Assembly (NCBI GenBank): GCA_964442905.1
Contig: CAYUBD010000031.1
Location: 1-12,240, forward strand
DNA: 12,240 bases
Reading direction: 5' to 3'
Source of the DNA: JAFGFG01 sp964442905
GTDB lineage: Archaea; Aenigmatarchaeota; Aenigmatarchaeia; QMZP01; JAFGSV01
How positions within the stretch are numbered: the first letter of the stretch is position 1; every line of letters starts with the position of its first letter. The notes under the pieces are model-generated. The model was not told where the DNA came from, searched no databases, and was given only the letters and a program-made list of their open reading frames with translations. This document shows, piece by piece, positions 1-5,788 of the stretch. Both the position numbers and the translations under genes were made by a program.

Positions 1-1049
1 ATGTGCTGGCCGCCGTAATAACCAGCGCAGTCCTGATTAACACAGTTTCTGTCAAGGGCATCATTGTAGCCTGACGCCGTCACCTTAACGTCGTACTTGT
101 GCTTCGGATAGAGTGTCAGGTTAAGCACTTCGTATGGTGTGTATATCTCATAGTTGCCGTCAGCGTCTGTGGTGACATTGTAGAAGTATTCATTGTCGTA
201 GCCTATTTGGATGCTAGCGTTTGAGTGTCTCACAAGGAACACGCTCGCATTGACCACAGGTTGATTGTTAAACATATCCAGAACCCGGCCGTCTATAGTA
301 ATGCTGCCGTTGATGAGTATCTCTTTGTCTACATTCATCCCAGCATCGAACTGAGGCGGTGGGACGCCATCTTCTGTAAATATTTCAACTGTCGTGTTTT
401 TATCATCATAGTATTGATTGGAAACGCTGAAGAAGTACTTAACTGGTGATTCTGTTGTAGCCGCCGTCGCAAAAAGCATGATGTTTCCGTTATTGTCTGT
501 CTTACATTCACCGTCGACACATCTGTAGTTGTCTGCCTGAGATTCCTCCATGCTTGTATCCTCATAAACCTTCACCAAAGCGTCCGGCACGGGTCTGCCG
601 CTTACAGCATCCTTTATTGTTACATTGAAACTGCCAAATTGAGTGTTAGTCAGTTCTTCTATGATTGTCAGCTCGTCATCAAAAATGTAATAATGGCTGT
701 TGTTGTCATCGCTCTTGTTGAAGTAGTACTGTGATTCGGAAACTCCTGTGTTATTGACGTATATCATGAATCCGGCTGGCGTGAAGTTGATATTCGTCAT
801 GTTGAACCAGACTGACCCGTTTGCCGGTGTGATGGCATAGCCGAGTAATACATCGTTTGAAGCGTTTATCAGGGAGACGTTCGCGTATCGAACCGGGTCT
901 CCATTGATTATATTTGTGACATTAACGGTCAGGTAGGGGTTCTGCGCTATCGTGAAACCCGGGTAGAAAGACAGGAAGGAGATTACGGCCACTACAGCCA
1001 GAATTAACAGCATGTTCCTGGATGACATCAGACCCTTTAACTTGACCAT
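1..1049 (-). CDS. Secreted, sequon-rich surface protein with carboxypeptidase-regulatory-like (Ig-fold) modules, partial
   Basis: One uninterrupted minus-strand frame runs from an ATG at 1049 to the left edge, giving 349 codons with no stop, so the C-terminus is outside the window. Residues 1-12 are basic (MVKLKGLMSSRN) and 13-36 form a hydrophobic signal peptide or anchor ending near TIAQ. The rest is Asn/Thr/Tyr-rich and carries about sixteen N-x-S/T sequons (NVT, NAS, NGS, NFT and others), typical of glycosylated archaeal cell-surface or S-layer proteins. At least two modules look like carboxypeptidase-regulatory or Ig-like folds: 'VTIKDAVSGRPVPDALVKVY...TDNNGN' and 'ITIDGRVLDMFNNQPVVNASV...TDADGNYEIY'. 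Two CxxxxC pairs (CVDGEC, CVNQDC) may form disulfides. No ribosome binding site is visible upstream. The exact role (S-layer, adhesin, enzyme carrier) cannot be told. The reading frame is clear; the family label is inferred from the repeat pattern. Confidence 0.85.
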   Translation of the reverse strand, partial: MVKLKGLMSSRNMLLILAVVAVISFLSFYPGFTIAQNPYLTVNVTNIINGDPVRYANVSLINASNDVLLGYAITPANGSVWFNMTNINFTPAGFMIYVNNTGVSESQYYFNKSDDNNSHYYIFDDELTIIEELTNTQFGSFNVTIKDAVSGRPVPDALVKVYEDTSMEESQADNYRCVDGECKTDNNGNIMLFATAATTESPVKYFFSVSNQYYDDKNTTVEIFTEDGVPPPQFDAGMNVDKEILINGSITIDGRVLDMFNNQPVVNASVFLVRHSNASIQIGYDNEYFYNVTTDADGNYEIYTPYEVLNLTLYPKHKYDVKVTASGYNDALDRNCVNQDCAGYYGGQH

Positions 1050-1117
1050 CTAATATGCCCCGTTTGCCTTGAGTGGTTCAACAAATTGATATTGCAATAT
1101 TGGTTTTTGGATGCAGG

Positions 1118-1168
1118 TAATTTATTATTATTGGCTTAATTGGTTAATTATTGGTTAGGTATCGGTTA
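1118..1168 (-). promoter_or_regulatory. Promoter region of the surface-protein gene with phased TAACCAAT boxes
   Basis: The gap 1050-1261 holds no gene and is strongly AT-rich. Read on the minus strand, it has TAACCGAT (1168-1161), TAACCAAT (1157-1150) and TAACCAAT (1146-1139), each starting 11 bp after the previous one, then AGCCAAT (1136-1130) and directly an AT-only TATA-like stretch AATAATAAATTA (1129-1118). A start site about 25 bp further on would leave a leader of roughly 45 nt before the ATG at 1049. The repeats and spacing are seen directly; their role as activator or operator sites is inferred. Confidence 0.5.
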
Positions 1169-1252
1169 ACTGTTCAATTTGTTATTAAGATTATTGATAT
1201 GAAGTTTTATAAGTTTCACTACCGCTAGATACTCTTTTTGAAATTTCCTGAA

Positions 1253-1261
1253 GAAAAAGCC
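1253..1261 (-). terminator. Oligo-T stretch after uS10, possible archaeal terminator
   Basis: Immediately after the uS10 stop codon the minus strand reads GGCTTTTTC. A short T-run at the end of an operon is the usual archaeal intrinsic termination signal. There is no hairpin and only five T, so this is weak. Confidence 0.3.
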
Positions 1262-1588
1262 TTACTCTTTGAACTCGATGTCTATCTTTATGCCTTCCGG
1301 GATCGGCAGCCTCACGACCTGCCTGAGCGCCCTGTCGTTGGTGCCTATGTCTATGATCCTCCTGTGGATCCTCATCTGCCACTTGTCCCATGTGGCGTTA
1401 CCGTGGCCAGTGCCATCGCCGCACGGGGTCTTGAGTGTGGTAATCTTGAGCTTCTTGGTGGGCATGGGCATGGGTCCCCTAACATCTACGCCGTACTTCT
1501 TCGCTATGCCCTTTATCATGTCGCATATCTCTTCCAGTTCACTGTAGTTCCTTCCTGCGAGCTTGACCCTTGCGTATTCCATAATCAT
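1262..1588 (-). CDS. rps10: 30S ribosomal protein uS10
   Basis: Small-subunit protein of the 30S head (bacterial NusE/S10 counterpart). The 108 residues cover the full archaeal family length. Family segments are clear: ARVKLAGRNYSELEEICDMI at the start, GPMPMPTKKLKITTLKTPCG in the middle, then ATWDKWQMRIHRRIIDI and RALRQVVRLPIPEGIKIDIE. Two starts are possible, ATG 1588 and ATG 1582. GAGGT in the end of uS9 fits 1582 best by spacing, giving 106 residues. The gene begins right after the uS9 stop codon and is the last of the operon. In many archaea rps10 instead follows the EF-1alpha gene and uS9 is followed by rpoN/rpoK, so the position is unusual. Confidence 0.95.
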   Translation of the reverse strand: MIMEYARVKLAGRNYSELEEICDMIKGIAKKYGVDVRGPMPMPTKKLKITTLKTPCGDGTGHGNATWDKWQMRIHRRIIDIGTNDRALRQVVRLPIPEGIKIDIEFKE

Positions 1589-2041
1589 CTACCTCTTTGA
1601 CCTCTGCTTGTACCTTCTCGGACCCTGCGAGGACCTTGGAGACTTGTGGGGCTCCGTCCTTCTGGGATCGTAAGCAAGCATGTTCCTGTCGTAATCCATG
1701 AACGCCTTCCGTGCGTCAGGTCCCAGCATCTCCGCAAGTGACTTTGCTATGGCCTGCCTGGCTGCCTGTGCCTGTCCTATGATGCCGCCGCCCTTCGACG
1801 TGACCTTGATGTTGAACTTCTTCCATGCATCACCAACGAGCATAAGCGGTTCATTAATCAGGAGGTGAACTGTCCTGTTCTCTATCATGTCCACAGGTGT
1901 CGAGTTGAGCGTCACAATGCCTTTCCCGGGCTTTATGCTCGCCCTCGCAACAGCCTTCCTCCTTTTTCCAGTATTGAAGGTTGATTTTGCGTCCTTAACG
2001 GCTTCCTCCTTTCCAGTCTTCTGATCGGTTTTCCTGCTCAT
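1589..2041 (-). CDS. rps9: 30S ribosomal protein uS9
   Basis: Small-subunit protein whose C-terminal tail reaches the P-site tRNA. The conserved entry block GKRRKAVARASIKPGKG begins at residue 25, then GGGIIGQAQAARQAIAKSL, the DPRRTEPHK motif and the basic tail GPRRYKQRSKR. At 150 residues it is longer than a typical archaeal uS9 because of a charged N-terminal extension of about 24 residues (MSRKTDQKTGKEEAVKDAKS). The ATG at 2041 overlaps the uL13 stop as ATGA, which supports this start and translational coupling. Confidence 0.96.
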   Translation of the reverse strand: MSRKTDQKTGKEEAVKDAKSTFNTGKRRKAVARASIKPGKGIVTLNSTPVDMIENRTVHLLINEPLMLVGDAWKKFNIKVTSKGGGIIGQAQAARQAIAKSLAEMLGPDARKAFMDYDRNMLAYDPRRTEPHKSPRSSQGPRRYKQRSKR

Positions 2042-2439
2042 ACCCTTCCAGCAACCTTTTCAAGCGTCATGTATTTCTGCTCGCCCTTGTTTGCGGCTTC
2101 TTTCACAACCATAAACTCTTTGTCCTTCAGGTCAGATGGTATAGAGATAAAGACCTTCAGTCTTTTAAAAGCCTCACTGCCTCGTGGCGTTTTGTATGGA
2201 AGCATGCCCCTCACGGTCCTCTTGAACACCCTCTCGGGGTTCTTTGGGAAGAACGGTCCGTGGTACGGATCACCCCTGGCCCTCTTTTCCTTGTATTCGG
2301 TAATGGTTGCTTCGGGCTTGCCGGTTATGACAGATTTTTCTGAATTGACGACATAGACGCTCTCACCGTTCAGAAGCTTTTTTGCGACCACTGATGCCAG
2401 CCTCCCGAGAATCATGTCCTTTGCGTCTATGTAAATCAT
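2038..2439 (-). CDS. rpl13: 50S ribosomal protein uL13
   Basis: Early-assembly protein of the large subunit. It shows the archaeal N-terminal block MIYIDAKDMILGRLASVVAK, the nucleotide-like VITGKPE segment, GPFFPKNPERVFKRTVRGMLPYKTPRG and a KxxMTLEKVA end. I chose ATG 2439 (133 residues) because the family begins at M-I-x-I-D-A and a GGATGAT element lies 4-10 bases upstream. An in-frame ATG at 2448 overlapping the eL18 stop (ATGA) would add three residues and cannot be excluded. It sits between eL18 and uS9, the standard archaeal order. Confidence 0.96.
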   Translation of the reverse strand: MIYIDAKDMILGRLASVVAKKLLNGESVYVVNSEKSVITGKPEATITEYKEKRARGDPYHGPFFPKNPERVFKRTVRGMLPYKTPRGSEAFKRLKVFISIPSDLKDKEFMVVKEAANKGEQKYMTLEKVAGRV

Positions 2440-2444
2440 AGCAA

Positions 2445-2801
2445 TCATCCCATAATCCTTACGGTCTTTAGATTAGGCTTGCTCTCAACGAAGTCCTCTA
2501 TGTCCAGGGTCTTGCCACCGGCCTTCTTTATCTTCTCCTCTGCATTTCCTGAGAATTTAAGAGCGGCGACAGTCACTGCTTTCGTGATGTCACCGGAACC
2601 GAGAACATAACCCGGGACCACGACTGTTTCCTTTCCTGCGTGCTTTTCGAGAGAGAAAAGATTCACTTCGTATGCTTTCCTTCGCGGCCGGTTGAGCTTC
2701 TTGGCCAATGTGCCCCAGAATGGAGTATTCTCATGCCTGCCCTTTTCATCCAGCTTCCTTATCAGGTCCGCTAAGAGCTTGTTTTTTCCTCTGACCTTCA
2801 T
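2445..2801 (-). CDS. rpl18e: 50S ribosomal protein eL18 (L18e)
   Basis: Large-subunit protein found in archaea and eukaryotes, absent from bacteria. 118 residues, usual archaeal length. Characteristic segments are FWGTLAKKLNRPRRKAYEVNLF, VVVPGYVLGSGDITKAVTVAALKFS and the C-terminus VRIMG. The ATG at 2801 is preceded by an AGTGAT element about 5 bases upstream (2807-2812), so translation is leadered. It is the first gene of the operon, with its own TATA box. Confidence 0.96.
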   Translation of the reverse strand: MKVRGKNKLLADLIRKLDEKGRHENTPFWGTLAKKLNRPRRKAYEVNLFSLEKHAGKETVVVPGYVLGSGDITKAVTVAALKFSGNAEEKIKKAGGKTLDIEDFVESKPNLKTVRIMG

Positions 2802-2825
2802 GCTTTATCACTCTCTTCCCTATTA

Positions 2826-2861
2826 TTTAACCAATGGCTTTTATATGCATAGGTTAACCGG
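2826..2861 (-). promoter_or_regulatory. Promoter of the eL18-uL13-uS9-uS10 operon
   Basis: On the minus strand a TATA box ATATAAAAG occupies 2846-2838. A start site about 25 bp downstream would lie near 2815-2820, leaving a leader of about 15-20 nt with the AGTGAT ribosome binding site. Upstream of the box is an ATACCGGTTAACC element (2862-2852, containing the palindrome GGTTAACC), and downstream an ATTGGTTAA (2835-2827). No other gene overlaps it. Confidence 0.6.
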
Positions 2862-2997
2862 TATCTCATTATTGTATGACTAAGGTTTAAAAATATTGAG
2901 CTTTTATTGCAGCTCATGAGTGCTCAAAAGCCCATACAAAGAAATGCGGTAGCTTACTTTCCGTGAAGGTAGATTGTTTACTTGGACTAAAGGTTAA
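2862..2997. other. Intergenic spacer between tRNA-Leu and the ribosomal operon
   Basis: No coding frame or RNA gene is supported here. It holds a small inverted repeat TGAGC/GCTCA (2897-2901 and 2912-2916) with an AT-rich loop and a nearby TGAGTGCTCA. These may be a weak hairpin, but nothing ties them to a function. Confidence 0.4.
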
Positions 2998-3124
2998 TGC
3001 GGAGGCGAGGGTTCGAACCTCGGAACCCACTAAGGGAACAGGTCTTGAGCTTCGACTTCACCGGGCGAGCGCCCATCAGCGCTCAAGATGAATCTGTCGC
3101 GTTTGACCACTTCGCTACCTCCGC
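2998..3124 (-). tRNA. tRNA-Leu(CAA) with a 43-nt intron at non-canonical position 30/31
   Basis: Acceptor strands GCGGAGG (3124-3118) and CCTCCGC (3005-2999) pair fully, with discriminator A at 2998 and no encoded CCA. The D-arm is GCG/CGC with a GGTCAAA-type loop, the T-arm CGAGG/CCTCG with loop TTCGAAC, and there is a class II variable arm CCC-TTAGT-GGG. Unspliced, no proper anticodon arm exists. Removing 3093-3051 joins ACAG (27-30) to GCTCAAGACCTGT, giving a perfect stem ACAGG/CCTGT, loop CTCAAGA and anticodon CAA, which agrees with the Leu-type body. The mature RNA is 84 nt. The exon-intron junctions form a bulge-helix-bulge: helix CGAC/GTCG and three-base bulges AG|A and AA|G. Confidence 0.88.
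3051..3093 (-). other. Intron of tRNA-Leu(CAA), 43 nt, in the anticodon stem
   Basis: The central helix pairs C25-C28 (3099-3096, CGAC) with intron GTCG (3056-3053). The 5' bulge is A29 G30|A and the 3' bulge AA|G31, both cut after the second bulge base, as the archaeal splicing endonuclease requires. The intron continues with TTCATC/GGTGAA (6 bp, one G-U) and a hairpin GAGCGC/GCGCTC with loop TGATGG. The outer helix on the exon side is weak (only G24-C32), so this is a relaxed motif. Confidence 0.8.
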
Positions 3125-3146
3125 ATGTAATAATACATTTGGCTAG

Positions 3147-3159
3147 AAATTTAAAAAGC
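3147..3159 (-). promoter_or_regulatory. TATA box of tRNA-Leu
   Basis: Minus strand CTTTTTAAATTTC, centred about 29 bp upstream of the tRNA 5' end at 3124, the usual spacing for archaeal tRNA promoters. It also forms the T-rich downstream end of the coiled-coil gene, so it may double as its termination region. Confidence 0.55.
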
Positions 3160-3175
3160 TGAAAACAACTGGGAA

Positions 3176-3586
3176 TTATGATATTGACTGCAATTCGGAT
3201 TTCAGCTTCTCTATCTGCTCGTATATGCCCCGGACGTAGTTCTCCACCTCTTCGGGAGGCTTTATCGGAGAAGATGTATCAAGGGAAGGGCCTGTCTTCT
3301 GCAGCAGCTTCATGTCCAGGGAAGATATGATTATGTTCACCTTGTCAAGGACCTTGTTGGTCAGGGACATGGCGGTCTTGAACTCCTTCTCTATCTCGGC
3401 CATGGCGTCAAGCGCATCCCTTAATCCAAGGGAATATGATCTCAGCTTCTGCACATCCTCAAGCAGTTCCTTGTATCTCTCTATCTTGACGAAAACCGGC
3501 GGTGAGCTCTTGTTCGCTGTTACGGGGGCTTCAATTACAGGCTTGCTTATGGCCCTCTTTATCTGCTTCTCGAAATCATCTGGCAT
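3176..3586 (-). CDS. Small coiled-coil protein of unknown function
   Basis: I do not recognise the family. The 136 residues have an N-terminal flexible, Pro/Ser/Ala-rich part, then a helical core starting at VFVKIERYKELLEDVQKLRS and continuing LRDALDAMAEIEKEFKTAMSLTNKVLDKVNIIISSLDMKLL, with heptad-like spacing of Leu/Ile/Met. A Pro/Ser linker (TGPSLDTSSPIKPPEE) leads to a final amphipathic helix YVRGIYEQIEKLKSELQS. No signal peptide or membrane segment. I prefer ATG 3586 over an in-frame TTG at 3595 or GTG at 3592, although the GGTGA at 3593-3589 is very close to it. A TATA-like CATTTAAAAA (3638-3629) gives it a promoter separate from the regulator upstream. A structural or adaptor role is only a guess. 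Confidence 0.8.
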   Translation of the reverse strand: MPDDFEKQIKRAISKPVIEAPVTANKSSPPVFVKIERYKELLEDVQKLRSYSLGLRDALDAMAEIEKEFKTAMSLTNKVLDKVNIIISSLDMKLLQKTGPSLDTSSPIKPPEEVENYVRGIYEQIEKLKSELQSIS

Positions 3587-3628
3587 TTTCACCAACTCTA
3601 AAACTATAACCTATCTTTCGGTTCGTGA

Positions 3629-3638
3629 TTTTTAAATG
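3629..3638 (-). promoter_or_regulatory. TATA box of the coiled-coil protein gene
   Basis: Minus strand CATTTAAAAA lies in the 54-base gap after the TrmB-type regulator. A start about 25 bp downstream would give a short leader of about 20 nt carrying GGTGA before ATG 3586. Confidence 0.45.
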
Positions 3639-3650
3639 TTTCAGAAACGC

Positions 3651-4403
3651 CTATAGCGATGGGCCTTTTGAGCTGCGCCACAGCACGTTGAAGAACTGCC
3701 TGTATGACCTGGAAACATCGCTGCTCCTTATGAGTGTCAGTACGGGCTGTTTCGACCACAATATTATGGCCACATTCTCTCCGTAAATCCATGTAGTCGA
3801 CGGTGTATCGTAGAGCGTGGCATTGAATCTCATTTCAGAGTGAGATAATGGATCATGGGACTTCTCTTCCCTTATCTTCTCGCTGTAGATGATTTTCATA
3901 TTTACCCGGGCGTGGGCCCTTCTCCTGTGCCAGTTCCTCGAGTACGTCCTGAATGTCTCCATGAAACGACCCTCGGCACCGAAAACGAGAAGCTCCGTAC
4001 CAGTCCTGATAACGTCCTCAGCCACAGTCTTCAATCCTTTCCTGCCAGTATAAACCGTAGCCTCCTCTTTCTCCTTGGACAGCGTCCTCTTCATCTCCAG
4101 CTCAGGAACGATTTCCTCGAGTACCTGGCGCCTTTCCCTGACTTCCTCTTCTTTCTCTTCGAGGTAATGGAGGAACTTGCTCGGGGATGCCGCCTCGAAG
4201 TAGCGCCTCTCTGTCTTCTTGATATGGCTCACGAGTCCCTTTTCAGCAAGCGACCTCAGCGCATCATATACATTCGTCCTGTTCACTCCGGATTCTTTTG
4301 CAATGTCGCCCGCAGTCACAGAGCCCAGGTCAAGAAGCGCCAGATAGACCTTTGCCTCATTACCTGCCAGTCCAGCTTCCCGGAGAATCTTTTCTACTTC
4401 CAT
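3651..4403 (-). CDS. TrmB-family HTH transcriptional regulator
   Basis: Cytoplasmic archaeal regulator, 250 residues, the usual size for the family. The N-terminal winged HTH covers about residues 1-70: ILREAGLAGNEAKVYLALLDLG, then GDIAKESGVNRTNVYDALRSLAEKGLV with the recognition helix, and the wing up to RRYFEAASPSKF. A charged coiled coil follows (about 78-105), then the effector-binding type domain from EEATVYTGRKGLKTVAEDVI to the family ending FFNVLWRSSKGPSL. TrmB proteins commonly control sugar or other catabolic genes; the ligand here is unknown. The start at 4403 places the family's conserved first helix correctly. No ribosome binding site precedes it; a near-perfect palindrome does, hinting at autoregulation. 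The gene upstream is hidden by the assembly gap. Confidence 0.9.
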   Translation of the reverse strand: MEVEKILREAGLAGNEAKVYLALLDLGSVTAGDIAKESGVNRTNVYDALRSLAEKGLVSHIKKTERRYFEAASPSKFLHYLEEKEEEVRERRQVLEEIVPELEMKRTLSKEKEEATVYTGRKGLKTVAEDVIRTGTELLVFGAEGRFMETFRTYSRNWHRRRAHARVNMKIIYSEKIREEKSHDPLSHSEMRFNATLYDTPSTTWIYGENVAIILWSKQPVLTLIRSSDVSRSYRQFFNVLWRSSKGPSL

Positions 4404-4405
4404 AT

Positions 4406-4428
4406 TGTTGTTATATTATATTACAACA
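4406..4428. promoter_or_regulatory. 23-bp palindrome upstream of the TrmB-type gene, candidate operator
   Basis: Arms TGTTGT (4406-4411) and ACAACA (4423-4428) flank an AT-only core whose halves, ATAT and ATAT, also mirror each other. Only the centre base and the two bases next to the arms break symmetry. It begins 2 bp before the start codon of the regulator, so it must overlap the transcription start region; the TATA box itself may be in the core or in the N run. Dimeric HTH regulators commonly bind such sites next to their own genes. Confidence 0.5.
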
Positions 4429-4528
4429 NNNNNNNNNNNNNNNNNNNNNNNNNNNNNNNNNNNNNNNNNNNNNNNNNNNNNNNNNNNNNNNNNNNNNNNN
4501 NNNNNNNNNNNNNNNNNNNNNNNNNNNN
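4429..4528. other. Assembly gap, 100 N
   Basis: Exactly 100 N, the conventional placeholder for a gap of unknown size. It hides the start of the propeller gene and possibly the promoter between it and the TrmB-type gene. The adjacency of the two sides should be treated as provisional. Confidence 0.98.
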
Positions 4529-5751
4529 CGCAGAAGTTCGACCGCTACATGAGGATAGAGACCGGCGGGAGCATAGGAGGAGCCCCATTGGTCGTCGGTT
4601 CGACTCTCTACTTCGCATCCATGAACCACAACATCTATGCGCTCGACGCAGTGGATGGGAAGGAGTTGTGGAGGTTCGAGGCGCGTGACAGGATCGGAGG
4701 GTCTGGACCGGTATACTCCGACGGCATGATATTCGCGGGAAGCTATGACCACAACCTCTACTGTCTCAATGCGAAAACCGGGGAACTGATATGGAAGTTC
4801 CGCACCGAGGGTCCCATATACTGCAGGGCTGAAACGGACGGCGGCACGGTTTACGTTGGTTCCAAGGACCGGAACCTGTACGCCGTCGAGGCGGCGACCG
4901 GAAGGCTCCTGTGGAAATTCACGACGGGTGGAGACGTCGCATCCATGCCGACGGCACACGAAGGCAGCGTGTTCATAGGCTCGTACGACAGGAACGTCTA
5001 CAGGCTGGATGCAGGGAACGGCAGGCTCATCAGGAAATACCCGACGCAGGGAGAAGTCCACAACCTCAACAGGTTCCTCATCGACAACGGCGTCATATAC
5101 GTCACGACCACCGACAACATGCTGCGCGCCTTCCGCATAGAGGACGGACTAGAGGTGTGGAAGGCGAGGATAGGGAACTATGGCGCCTCATCGTGCCCGG
5201 TGAAGGACAAGGACAGGCTGTACCAGGGGACCAGGGACGGCGACGTGACCTGCCTAGACATGAACGGGAGGATACTGTGGAAGTTCCCGACGAGGGAGGT
5301 CGTGCACATCCCTCTGGTAAACGGGGACCACGTATACTTCGGCTCCGGAAACAAGCTCTTATATTGCCTGGATATGGACGGGAAGAAGGTATGGACGTTC
5401 GGGACGAACGGGTCCATAGTCCTCAATCCTGTCATTCGGGAGGGATGTCTCTACTTCGGCTCATGGGACTGCCACATGTACTGCGTTGACACTTCGGGAA
5501 AGCTTATCTGGAAGTTCAGGACCGAAGGCGAGCCTTCGTACAAACCCCCGTCTTACGAGGCTTTCGAGGTGAGAATGAAGGTTGATGAAGAGGAAGTTGA
5601 AGAGCGACCGAATAAGAGATATGATTTCGAATTCAAAGAGGAAGAGGAAAACACCAGCACATACAAGTCTGAAATCACTTATCAGATGGGAACGGCTTAC
5701 ATAAAGAAGGGTAAATATCAGGTAGACACTGACAGGGAAGCGCTACGTTAA
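4529..5751 (+). CDS. PQQ-like beta-propeller repeat protein, N-terminus missing
   Basis: The frame is open from the gap to TAA 5751, 406 visible residues. Eight tandem repeats of about 40 residues follow the pattern LYxGSxDxxxYxLDxxxGxxxWxF, e.g. MIFAGSYDHNLYCLNAKTGE, VYVGSKDRNLYAVEAATGRL, LYFGSWDCHMYCVDTSGKL. This is the PQQ/WD-like eight-bladed propeller fold. Repeat five (VTTTDNMLRAFRIEDGLEVW) is the most divergent. After the last blade a Pro-rich linker leads to a highly charged tail (EEEVEERPNKRYDFEFKEEEE). The tail is AT-richer than the GC-rich blade region, a visible change near 5570. No catalytic quinoprotein dehydrogenase residues are evident, so it is probably a binding or scaffold propeller. 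Whether it is secreted cannot be judged because the N-terminus lies in the N run. Confidence 0.85.
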
Positions 5752-5760
5752 GAAATTAAG

Positions 5761-5779
5761 TGCACCGGCCGGGATTTGA
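5761..5779 (-). other. tRNA 3'-end fragment (T-loop to discriminator base)
   Basis: Minus strand reads TCAAAT-CCCGG-CCGGTGC-A: positions 55-60 of a T-loop, the 3' T-stem strand, the 3' acceptor strand and discriminator A. The matching 5' T-stem and the rest of a tRNA are absent: upstream the strand reads GTTCCCAG and then the end of the AbrB-type gene. It matches the 3' end of the tRNA-Gly in this window except at two acceptor bases, so a second Gly isoacceptor with 5' acceptor GCACCGG is a plausible source. It is either an attachment-site remnant or a trans-spliced half gene. Confidence 0.55.
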
Positions 5780-5788
5780 CTGGGAACA

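Noticed and set aside
1238..1600. Plus-strand frames opposite uS10.
   Set aside because: uS10 on the minus strand is unambiguous; the opposite frames show no family features.
2897..2930. Inverted repeats TGAGC/GCTCA and TGAGTGCTCA as a small RNA or attenuator.
   Set aside because: Arms are only 4-5 bp with no promoter or T-run in the right place; too weak.
3043..3093. tRNA-Leu intron placed at the canonical 37/38 site using the 7-bp CTTGAGC/GCTCAAG helix.
   Set aside because: That choice leaves an A-C mismatch at 31/39 and puts the bulges on the wrong (5') sides of the central helix. The 30/31 cut fixes the stem and gives correct bulges; GCTCAAG is exon 31-37.
3855..4688. Plus-strand frame of 277 codons spanning the N run.
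   Set aside because: Runs through the gap as unknown residues, antisense to the TrmB-type gene and out of frame with the propeller; an artefact.
4529..5751. True quinoprotein (PQQ) alcohol or glucose dehydrogenase.
   Set aside because: The length, regular repeats and lack of a visible catalytic domain fit a generic PQQ-like propeller, not a dehydrogenase.
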